The notes under the pieces are model-generated. The model saw nothing but the letters and a program-made list of their open reading frames with translations, made no database searches and was not told the DNA's origin. Below, piece by piece: positions 1 to 6,472 of a DNA stretch of 25,622 nucleotides (positions are counted from its first letter, which is position 1; every line of letters begins with the position of its first letter). Origin of the DNA: Aurantibacter sp042094015 (GTDB lineage Bacteria > Bacteroidota > Bacteroidia > Flavobacteriales > Flavobacteriaceae); the NCBI RefSeq assembly GCF_042094015.1, contig NZ_JBELDZ010000035.1, forward strand, positions 1-25,622, read 5' to 3'. The translations under genes and the position numbers were made by a program.

Positions 1-212
1 AAAAACGAGCTGAGGTTTCTAATGAAGAAGTGTTGGCAATGAAATATTATTTAGAGAACACCTATTACTCAAATAAAAAAGAGTTAGCAGTAGGTGAAAC
101 GGTGAAAGTTCCATTGTTAGAAAAGGAAGCAACCGTGATCTCTGTGAAAGGAAAAAATTGCTTGGCTCAGTTAAAAAAACTAGGAGCCATCGTATCATTT
201 CAACTGAATTAA
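1..212 (+). CDS. UpxY/NusG-like transcription antiterminator, C-terminal part (5' truncated)
   Basis: Only the last 69 codons are present; the frame is open to the left edge from base 3, so the start lies outside the window. The visible part has a short helical stretch (residues like SNEEVLAMKYYLEN) followed by a basic, beta-rich KOW-type segment (VGETVKVPLLEKEATVISVKG, then a QLKKLG run) and ends at a TAA at 210-212. That arrangement resembles the C-terminus of UpxY-family antiterminators, RfaH/NusG relatives that sit first in Bacteroidota capsule and O-antigen operons and let RNA polymerase read through the long operon. The assignment rests on the KOW-like pattern plus position immediately ahead of a polysaccharide locus. 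The diagnostic N-terminal NGN domain is not visible, so another KOW-containing protein remains possible. Confidence 0.65.
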   Translation, partial: KRAEVSNEEVLAMKYYLENTYYSNKKELAVGETVKVPLLEKEATVISVKGKNCLAQLKKLGAIVSFQLN

Positions 213-226
213 TCAGTTGTTTTTTT
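201..226 (+). terminator. Intrinsic terminator at the end of the antiterminator gene
   Basis: A perfect 7-bp inverted repeat (CAACTGA at 201-207, TCAGTTG at 213-219) closes a 5-nt loop and is followed by seven T residues at 220-226. The stop codon TAA lies inside the loop region. This is the classic shape of a rho-independent terminator, though with a modest-GC stem. It would end transcripts of the antiterminator gene before the polysaccharide genes unless polymerase is modified. No corresponding structure is seen between fcl and the right edge. Confidence 0.6.
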
Positions 227-354
227 AGGTTATATATTTCCATTACTGTGAGTAGTGATGGTGAAGCCGTAACTTAAAGTAATGTTTTCAGTTTAAGTGA
301 GCTGTAAAAAAATAAAAAAGACTGACTACCGGTGGTAGTCGAGAAAAAATAGAT
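227..354 (+). promoter_or_regulatory. Structured leader upstream of fcl
   Basis: The 128-base stretch before fcl holds three potential hairpins: CATTACT 241-247 with AGTAGTG 251-257 (7 bp, one G-U); ACTTAAA 272-278 with TTTAAGT 292-298 (7 bp, 13-nt loop); and GACTACC 324-330 with GGTAGTC 334-340 (7 bp, 3-nt loop). The last ends 14 bases before the fcl ATG. I see no full match to the Bacteroidota promoter pattern (TTTG near -33, TAnnTTTG near -7); TATATTTC at 233-240 matches the -7 box at 7 of 8 positions but lacks a properly spaced upstream box. In Bacteroides, the untranslated leader is where UpxY proteins act. That this leader is such a loading site is inference. Confidence 0.45.
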
Positions 355-1314
355 ATGCAGTTGATAACAAAAAGCACTAAAATATACATCGCAGGTCATA
401 GAGGTATGGTGGGGTCTGCAGTATGGAGAGAGCTAGAATCCAAAGGCTATATTAACCTAGTTGGAAAAACTAGTGCAGAATTGGATCTCAGAAATCAACA
501 AGCAGTACTTGATTTTTATGCGACTGAAAAACCTGAGGTAGTCATTGATGCTGCAGCAAAAGTGGGAGGAATTCTTGCTAATAATGATTTTCCATACCAA
601 TTTTTAATGGAGAACATGCAAATTCAAAATAATTTAATAGATGGCGCACATAAAGCTGATGTTTATAAATTTATTTTTTTAGGGAGCTCATGTATATACC
701 CGAAGTTTGCTCCACAACCCTTAAAAGAAGAATACCTTCTAACTGATTCTTTAGAACCTACCAATGAGTGGTATGCCATTGCAAAAATTACTGGAGTAAA
801 AGCTTGCCAAGCAATACGCAAACAATACAAGAAAGACTATGTTAGTTTAATGCCTACCAACTTGTATGGTTCCTTTGATAATTTTGACTTACAGTCTTCG
901 CATGTATTGCCTGCTATGCTTCGTAAATTTCATGAAGCTAAAATAAATAACAATTCAGACGTAACGCTCTGGGGAAGCGGAACCCCAATGCGAGAGTTTT
1001 TGTTTGTAGATGACATGGCTGAAGCCGTTGTGTATGCCTTAGAAAACAATTTACCAGAATATTTGTATAATATTGGTACTGGAAAAGATATTATGATTAA
1101 AGAACTGGCAGAGACCATACAAAAGGTTACAGGACATCAAGGGAAAATTATTTGGGATGCCAGTAAACCAGATGGTACTCCAAGAAAACTCATGGATGTT
1201 TCCAAAATGAAAGAAAGAGGCTGGGAATATAGTACAGAGTTAAAAGAAGGAATTAAAAAAACTTATTCTTGGTATTTAGAGAATATAGAGAGATTAAAAA
1301 AAGTTAAATTATAG
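355..1314 (+). CDS. fcl: GDP-L-fucose synthase
   Basis: This is the bifunctional NADPH-dependent 3,5-epimerase/4-reductase that converts GDP-4-keto-6-deoxy-mannose to GDP-L-fucose in the cytoplasm. The 319-residue protein has the usual family length. Visible marks are the dinucleotide-binding loop GHRGMVG (14-20), the SSC catalytic serine region (111-113) followed by IYP, the Tyr-x-x-x-Lys pair (Y140, K144), an NLYG motif, and the MREFLFVDDMA segment typical of Fcl/WcaG. It is followed 19 bases later by gmd, which supplies its substrate. Its product is the expected donor for the fucosyltransferase-like gene at 16113. The ATG at 355 fits the N-terminus of the fold, and the preceding bases are A-rich without a Shine-Dalgarno sequence, as usual in this phylum. 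Confidence 0.96.
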   Translation: MQLITKSTKIYIAGHRGMVGSAVWRELESKGYINLVGKTSAELDLRNQQAVLDFYATEKPEVVIDAAAKVGGILANNDFPYQFLMENMQIQNNLIDGAHKADVYKFIFLGSSCIYPKFAPQPLKEEYLLTDSLEPTNEWYAIAKITGVKACQAIRKQYKKDYVSLMPTNLYGSFDNFDLQSSHVLPAMLRKFHEAKINNNSDVTLWGSGTPMREFLFVDDMAEAVVYALENNLPEYLYNIGTGKDIMIKELAETIQKVTGHQGKIIWDASKPDGTPRKLMDVSKMKERGWEYSTELKEGIKKTYSWYLENIERLKKVKL

Positions 1315-1333
1315 AACTTTTAATAAAATAAAA

Positions 1334-2470
1334 ATGAAAACTATGAAAGTAGCTTTAATCACAGGAATTACAGGGCAAGATGGATCTTATTTAGCAGAGT
1401 TATTGTTAGAAAAAGGATATATGGTGCATGGCATCAAAAGAAGATCATCTCTATTCAATACTGCTAGGATTGATCATTTATATCAAGATCCACATCATCC
1501 TGACCAAAGGTTAAAGTTGCATTACGGAGATTTATCCGATGCAATGAATCTAACCCGAATTATTCAAGAAACACAACCAGATGAGATCTATAATCTAGGG
1601 GCAATGTCTCACGTTGCTGTTTCTTTTGATACGCCAGAATATGTTGGTAATATTGATGGATTGGGTACTTTAAGAATCTTAGAAGCAGTTCGAATTTTAG
1701 GTTTAGAAAAGAAAACAAGAATATATCAGGCTTCAACTTCTGAATTATATGGAGGGATGCCAGAGAATAAAAACAAGAATGGATTTTATGATGAAAACTC
1801 ACCATTTTATCCGAGATCGCCTTATGGAGTTGCAAAAATATACGGATTTTGGATTACTAAAAACTATAGAGAGGCCTATAACATGTTTGCATGTAATGGT
1901 ATTTTGTTCAATCATGAATCGCCAAGAAGAGGTGAAACTTTTGTAACTCGGAAAATTACTCGTGCAGTTTCTAAAATAGCATTAGGCATCCAAGATAAAT
2001 TTTATTTAGGGAATTTGGAAGCTAAACGAGATTGGGGGCACGCGAAAGATTATGTTAGAATGATGTGGATGATTTTGCAAGCAGACCAACCAGAAGATTG
2101 GGTAATTGCCACAGGAGTTACTACCACAGTTCGTGAATTTGTGCGTTTGGCTTTTGGAGAGGTTGGAATCGAATTAGAGTTTAAAGGAGATGGGGTAGGA
2201 GAAAAAGCATATGTTACAGTGTGTAATCACAAAGATTATCAATTGGAAATAGGGAAAGAAGTCTTATCTGTAGACCCATCTTATTTCCGTCCAACAGAAG
2301 TAGATTTGTTAATTGGAGATCCTTCAAAGGCGAAGAGGAAATTAGGTTGGGTGCCGGAATATGAATTAGCAGATTTGGTGAAAGATATGATGGAAAGCGA
2401 TGTTAAATTGATGAAAAAGGATGTTGATTTGTTGAAGGCTGGACATAAAATTTTAAAACAGGCTGAATAA
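1334..2470 (+). CDS. gmd: GDP-mannose 4,6-dehydratase
   Basis: This SDR enzyme converts GDP-D-mannose to GDP-4-keto-6-deoxy-D-mannose, the first committed step to GDP-L-fucose. The 378-residue protein shows the cofactor loop GITGQDGSY (11-19), an ASTSELYG catalytic Ser/Glu segment, the SPYGVAK Tyr/Lys motif, and the FNHESPRRGETFVTRKIT stretch that is characteristic of Gmd. The order is fcl then gmd. A second in-frame ATG four codons in (residue 4) is an alternative start and would leave MKVALITG; either fits. The GC content is visibly higher than in the cassette that follows, suggesting that fcl-gmd is an older or conserved part of the locus. An 87-base AT-rich spacer follows. Confidence 0.96.
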   Translation: MKTMKVALITGITGQDGSYLAELLLEKGYMVHGIKRRSSLFNTARIDHLYQDPHHPDQRLKLHYGDLSDAMNLTRIIQETQPDEIYNLGAMSHVAVSFDTPEYVGNIDGLGTLRILEAVRILGLEKKTRIYQASTSELYGGMPENKNKNGFYDENSPFYPRSPYGVAKIYGFWITKNYREAYNMFACNGILFNHESPRRGETFVTRKITRAVSKIALGIQDKFYLGNLEAKRDWGHAKDYVRMMWMILQADQPEDWVIATGVTTTVREFVRLAFGEVGIELEFKGDGVGEKAYVTVCNHKDYQLEIGKEVLSVDPSYFRPTEVDLLIGDPSKAKRKLGWVPEYELADLVKDMMESDVKLMKKDVDLLKAGHKILKQAE

Positions 2471-2557
2471 AGTTATATAGGTCCTGGAATTTAAGTTAAT
2501 AAATAAATAAAGTACAATATTTAAAAGATTATTTTTAAAAAAAAATATATATAGGTT

Positions 2558-2920
2558 ATGAAAAATTTAGTAATGGATATTGATAAAACACTTACACTTG
2601 GAGATAATAAAGATTATAATTTAGTTTCACCAAATATAGATGTCATCAATAAAGTCATAGAATATAAACAAAATGGTTTTAATATAATTTTATTTACAGC
2701 TAGAAATATGAGAACTCATGAATCTAATATAGGGAAAATTACAGCTAAAACATTACCTATAGTTTTTAAATGGTTAGAAAAACATAACGTCCCTTTTGAT
2801 GAAATATATGTAGGTAAGCCTTGGTGTGGTAATGATGGGTTTTATGTGGATGATAAAACAATTAGGCCAGATGAATTTACATCAAAATCTTATGAAGAAA
2901 TAAAAAAAATTATAGACTAA
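2558..2920 (+). CDS. HAD-superfamily capsule biosynthesis phosphatase (EcbF/BcbF-like)
   Basis: This is a small 120-residue HAD phosphatase without a large cap domain. Motif I is DIDKT (nucleophile D7, general acid D9), motif II is the Thr of FTARN (T47), motif III is probably K87 in VGKPWCG, and motif IV is the acidic pair in GFYVDDK (D98, D99). The KPWCG...GFYVDD...IRPDEF block is what I associate with the EcbF/BcbF capsule phosphatase family of Pasteurellaceae. The substrate is not established from sequence; a sugar phosphate or other small phosphoester is likely. The gene stops exactly where the next begins (TAA then GTG), implying co-translation with the nucleotidyltransferase/kinase fusion. 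Base composition is low: 12 G+C in the 60 bases 2641-2700. Confidence 0.82.
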   Translation: MKNLVMDIDKTLTLGDNKDYNLVSPNIDVINKVIEYKQNGFNIILFTARNMRTHESNIGKITAKTLPIVFKWLEKHNVPFDEIYVGKPWCGNDGFYVDDKTIRPDEFTSKSYEEIKKIID

Positions 2921-4528
2921 GTGGTCCAAAATAAAGTTTTTTTAATAACCTCAGGTGCGTACTCAAACGCAGAGATAACGTCAGATTTTGGTTTATTGCC
3001 ATCATCTTTTTTACCTATAGGGCATAAAAGATTAATAGAGCTGCAGGTAGAGAATATTAAAGAATTTGATGCTGTCAAAATAGTTACATTGCCTGATAAC
3101 TATAAGTTATTAGAAAGAGATGAAAAATTTCTTTCTAATAATAATGTAATCATACATAGAACTAATCCAAATCTAAACCTTGCTCAGTCAATTTTAAGTT
3201 TTCTTAATCACTTCGAAAAAGAAAATAATTTAGAAGAATTGTATATACTTCATGGAGATACATCATTTGAAAGCTTAGATCAGAAAGTCGATTTACTTTA
3301 TTATGGTTTTACTGATATGTTTTATAAATGGGGTCATTTAGCTGATGTTATTGGTGATGATCAAATAAAAAATGATACATATAAACAACCTGTTATTGCT
3401 GGTTATTTTTCTTTTAGTAAGCCCTATCTCTTCAAGCAAGAACTTATCAAATATAACTCTTTTGAAACAGCTTTAAAAAACTATCATAATAAAAATAATT
3501 TTGAAGTTGTTTTAAAATCAGGATGGCTAGACTTTGGGCATTCTAATTTGTATTATAAATCAAAAATGGAATTAAATGTTACTAGAAATTTTAATCAAGT
3601 TATAGCAAATACTAACTTTATTAAAAAAACTAGTAATAATTCAAATAAAATGGAGAGTGAATATAAATGGTTTGAGCAGTTACCAAAAGCATTTACAATT
3701 TTTACTCCTGGAGTTTGGGGTTTTAAAGCTAAAAATAATAAATCATCCTACAAAATAGAGTTCGTTGGAGCACCTACATTGCAAGAAAAGTGGGTTTTTG
3801 GTAACCTCCCAGACTTTGTTTACTATAATATAATAAATCAAGTTTTTCTTTTTATAAAAAAATCTAGTAAAATAACTTTTGAACAATATTCTAAAGAAGA
3901 TGTTCTTAAACAGCTGAATCAATTATATATTACAAAAACTGAAAAAAGAGTAAGTGAATTTTCTGAAAAAACATGTTTTGATAAAGATAAGCAGGTTGTT
4001 ATAAACAATAAAATATATCCTTCATTAAACTCATTTACAAAATCTATTTTAAAAATCTTAAAAAAAGGATTAGACCATTCTAAATCTCATAAGTTTACAT
4101 TAATGCATGGTGATTTGTGTTTTAGTAATATTTTATCAGATACTAGAAGTAGTACTATTAAATTAATAGATCCAAGAGGAGGTTTAGATAATAGTTTCGA
4201 TTCAAAAAACAAAATAATTGGAGATTATAGGTATGATATTGCTAAACTTGGCCACTCACTGTTAGGTAATTATGATTACATAGTAACTGGTTTTTATAAT
4301 TTAGAGAGAAATAAAGAAGATTTAAATTTTAATTTTAGTTTACAACATAAGTCTCGAGAATTGTTAAAAGATTTTTTCTATAACAAAATAGAAGAAATGG
4401 AAGTAGATAAAAATTTTATTCATGCATCTATAGTAAACTTATTTATTTCTATGTTGCCTTTGCATGATGAAGATGAAGATAGACAAATAGCATTGTTGTT
4501 AAATGCGTATAAATTATTTTATGATTAA
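2921..4528 (+). CDS. Nucleotidyltransferase-like / APH-kinase-like fusion protein
   Basis: This 535-residue two-domain protein starts with GTG directly after the HAD gene's stop; no upstream ATG is available and the N-terminal fold begins at once. Residues about 5-230 resemble a sugar-nucleotidyltransferase fold: a beta strand VFLIT, then LLPSSFLPIGHKRLIELQ (25-42), and a metal-site-like ILHGDTS (D113). The usual Lys of the PKP-type motif is replaced by Ser (PSSFLP) and the glycine-rich GxGxR loop is not recognisable, so this domain may be degenerate. Residues about 260-535 resemble aminoglycoside/choline kinases: HGDLCFSN (catalytic D398, N403) and LIDPRGG (metal-binding D417). The adjacent phosphatase and nucleotidyltransferase suggest joint formation of an activated substituent. 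The substrate is unknown; LicA/LicC-like logic is inference. Confidence 0.7.
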   Translation: MVQNKVFLITSGAYSNAEITSDFGLLPSSFLPIGHKRLIELQVENIKEFDAVKIVTLPDNYKLLERDEKFLSNNNVIIHRTNPNLNLAQSILSFLNHFEKENNLEELYILHGDTSFESLDQKVDLLYYGFTDMFYKWGHLADVIGDDQIKNDTYKQPVIAGYFSFSKPYLFKQELIKYNSFETALKNYHNKNNFEVVLKSGWLDFGHSNLYYKSKMELNVTRNFNQVIANTNFIKKTSNNSNKMESEYKWFEQLPKAFTIFTPGVWGFKAKNNKSSYKIEFVGAPTLQEKWVFGNLPDFVYYNIINQVFLFIKKSSKITFEQYSKEDVLKQLNQLYITKTEKRVSEFSEKTCFDKDKQVVINNKIYPSLNSFTKSILKILKKGLDHSKSHKFTLMHGDLCFSNILSDTRSSTIKLIDPRGGLDNSFDSKNKIIGDYRYDIAKLGHSLLGNYDYIVTGFYNLERNKEDLNFNFSLQHKSRELLKDFFYNKIEEMEVDKNFIHASIVNLFISMLPLHDEDEDRQIALLLNAYKLFYD

Positions 4529-4546
4529 ATATAAACACACTTTGTT

Positions 4547-5275
4547 ATGATAATTATTCCTATGGCAGGTAAAAGTAGCCGATTTTATAATGCTGGCTAT
4601 ACCTTGCCCAAATTTATGTTACCATTAGGTATAAAAACTGTATTTGAAGAAGCTGTAAATAGTTTTAAAAGATATTTTGAAACTGATTTTTTTCTATTTA
4701 TAACACGTACAGATGATAACTCTAAAGAGTTTGTTACAAAAAAGTGTAGTGAGCTTAAAATAAAAAAATATGAAATTGTTTGTATAGATTATGACACTAA
4801 GGGACAGGCAGATACAATTGCAATAGGTTTAAATATTATGAGGACAATCATAAATAAAAATGAGCCAATTTATATTTTTAATATTGATTCCATAAGAGTT
4901 AACTTTCTGAAACCAACATCAGATTTTTTAGAAAATATAGCTGGCTATTTAGAAGTTTTTAAAGGAAATGGTGAACATTGGTCTTTTGCTGAGCCCTTAT
5001 TTGATAATTACGTAAAAAGAACCACGGAAAAAATAAAAATCTCAGATTTATGTTCTAATGGATTATACTATTTTAATTCAGTTACTTTATTTGAAGAAAC
5101 TTTTGAAAAACTTAAAATTGTAAATAATTATAATGAATTATTTGTAGCTCCAATGTACAATATACTTATTAAAAAAAAATTAAATGTAAAGTACGTACTA
5201 TTAAATAATAACGAAACATTATTTTCAGGTACTCCTAAAGAGTATGAAAATTTAAAATTAACTTTTAATTCATAA
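4547..5275 (+). CDS. Sugar-phosphate-type nucleotidyltransferase
   Basis: This 242-residue protein has the RmlA/LicC-type nucleotidyltransferase fold and is predicted to join a phosphorylated compound to a nucleotide with release of pyrophosphate. The N-terminus IIIPMAGKSSRF followed by LPKFMLPL (K22) is the nucleotide-binding signature, GQADTI (86-91) matches the substrate-loop region, and FNIDSI carries the metal-binding Asp (D114). GLYYFNS further on matches the family's usual pattern. Unlike the N-terminal domain of the preceding protein, the key Lys is kept, so this is the likely active enzyme of the cassette. Neither the nucleotide nor the acceptor can be told from sequence. It lies 18 bases after the fusion gene. 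An A9 run at 5170-5178 lies inside the gene. Confidence 0.75.
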   Translation: MIIIPMAGKSSRFYNAGYTLPKFMLPLGIKTVFEEAVNSFKRYFETDFFLFITRTDDNSKEFVTKKCSELKIKKYEIVCIDYDTKGQADTIAIGLNIMRTIINKNEPIYIFNIDSIRVNFLKPTSDFLENIAGYLEVFKGNGEHWSFAEPLFDNYVKRTTEKIKISDLCSNGLYYFNSVTLFEETFEKLKIVNNYNELFVAPMYNILIKKKLNVKYVLLNNNETLFSGTPKEYENLKLTFNS

Positions 5276-5483
5276 TTAATATTAGTAGATTCAGTTACTA
5301 AATATTATACTATCATAGTAAGAAAATCATTTAAGAACAATGATGCAATATTTACCTAATCAAAAATAACGCCAAAAGATGTTAAATAAATTTTCAGTAA
5401 AAACTTTGTGATAATATACGAAGTTGTTTGTGTCTTTTTAAAAAGTGTGATAATTAAAGTTTTAATAAGTATTAAAGAAAAAA
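5276..5483 (+). other. Non-coding AT-rich gap between cassette and epimerase gene
   Basis: This is the longest stretch without a gene in the window (208 bases). I find no open frame of note, no convincing promoter box and no T-run terminator. Small structures are present: TACTA-TCA-TAGTA near 5308-5320, a self-complementary CTTTTTAAAAAG near 5434-5445, and the nonamer TGTGATAAT twice (5407-5415 and 5446-5454). It separates the very AT-rich cassette from the less AT-rich tviC-tviB pair and may be a recombination junction or hold an internal promoter; neither is demonstrated. Confidence 0.4.
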
Positions 5484-6467
5484 ATGAAAGTAAATATAGT
5501 AAATAAAAAAGTTTTGGTAACTGGTGGAGCAGGGTTTATTGGTTCAAACTTATGTGAAGAACTTTTGAATAAAGAGAATATTGTAGTTTGCTTAGATAAT
5601 TTTGCTACCGGAAAAAGAGAGAATCTAGCTAGTTTTAAAGAAAATCCAAACTTCAAATTGATTGAAGGTGATATACGCAATTTACATGATTGCTTAAGAG
5701 CTACTAAAAATGTGGATTATGTGCTGCACCAGGCAGCACTAGGATCTGTTCCTAGATCTATTAAAGATCCAATTACATCCAATGATGTTAATGTGAGTGG
5801 TTTTTTAAATATGCTAGTAGCTTCTAGAGATAATGAAGTAAAGAGGTTTGTGTATGCTGCAAGTTCTTCTACTTATGGAGATTCAGAATCAATGCCAAAA
5901 GTTGAGGATATTATTGGAAAACCTTTATCACCATACGCCATTACTAAATATGTTAATGAGTTATATGCAGATATTTTTTCGAAAACCTATGGACTTGAAA
6001 CGATTGGACTTCGATATTTCAATGTATTTGGAAGAAGGCAAGATCCAAATGGAGCCTATGCTGCGGTAATTCCAAAATTCGTAAGCCAATTAATGAATGG
6101 AGAATCTCCAATTATTAATGGAGACGGCAATTATTCAAGAGACTTTACATACATTGATAATGTGATACAAGCGAATTTATTAAGCCTTGTAACAACTAAT
6201 AAAAAAGCTATTAATACAGTCTATAATGTAGCTTATGGCGATCGTAATACCTTGAACGATTTAATGGCATACTTAAAGGAGTATTTATCTGAATTCGATT
6301 CTAAAATTTCAAATGTAGCCGTTACTTACGGGCCAAATAGAGCAGGTGATATACCTCATTCTCATGCAAGTGTTGATAAAGCAAAAGAAAACTTAAATTA
6401 TAATCCACAGTTTACACTGCAGCAAGGGTTGAAAGAAGCTGTGAAATGGTATTGGAAAAATTTATAA
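5484..6467 (+). CDS. tviC: UDP-N-acetylglucosamine/UDP-GlcNAcA C4-epimerase (TviC/WbpP-like)
   Basis: This extended SDR epimerase of 327 residues is slightly shorter than characterised TviC and WbpP. It has the NAD-binding loop TGGAGFIGSN (13-22), the acidic-strand end LDNFATGK, AASSSTYGD with the catalytic Ser/Thr, SPYAITK (Y151, K155), and LRYFNVFGRRQDP plus YSRDFTYIDNV, which are typical of the WbpP/TviC/WbgU group. These enzymes interconvert the gluco and galacto forms of UDP-HexNAc or UDP-HexNAcA. The next gene is the matching UDP-HexNAc 6-dehydrogenase, starting 5 bases after this stop, so the pair should yield UDP-GalNAcA. Whether epimerisation comes before or after oxidation (WbpP versus TviC order) cannot be read from sequence. 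Confidence 0.88.
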   Translation: MKVNIVNKKVLVTGGAGFIGSNLCEELLNKENIVVCLDNFATGKRENLASFKENPNFKLIEGDIRNLHDCLRATKNVDYVLHQAALGSVPRSIKDPITSNDVNVSGFLNMLVASRDNEVKRFVYAASSSTYGDSESMPKVEDIIGKPLSPYAITKYVNELYADIFSKTYGLETIGLRYFNVFGRRQDPNGAYAAVIPKFVSQLMNGESPIINGDGNYSRDFTYIDNVIQANLLSLVTTNKKAINTVYNVAYGDRNTLNDLMAYLKEYLSEFDSKISNVAVTYGPNRAGDIPHSHASVDKAKENLNYNPQFTLQQGLKEAVKWYWKNL

Positions 6468-6472
6468 AAAGC

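Noticed and set aside
233..240. TATATTTC as a Bacteroidota -7 promoter box
   Set aside because: Seven of eight bases match, but no TTTG/TTG lies at the right distance upstream; in this AT-rich sequence such partial matches are expected.
19..243. Antisense open frame opposite the antiterminator end
   Set aside because: It lies across the KOW-like coding frame and the terminator and has no recognisable protein features; it is a shadow of the real gene.
2558..5275. Cassette as a Campylobacter-type O-methyl phosphoramidate pathway
   Set aside because: No glutamine kinase, amidotransferase or methyltransferase pattern is present; the HAD and APH-like domains do not fit that pathway.
5407..5454. 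Direct repeat TGTGATAAT as an attachment or insertion-element footprint
   Set aside because: Only nine AT-rich bases, with no inverted repeats, transposase or integrase nearby.
6446..6472. Earlier ATG for the UDP-HexNAc dehydrogenase
   Set aside because: It would add nine residues ahead of the Rossmann strand and overlap the epimerase gene; ATG 6473 gives the usual N-terminus and a 5-base spacing.
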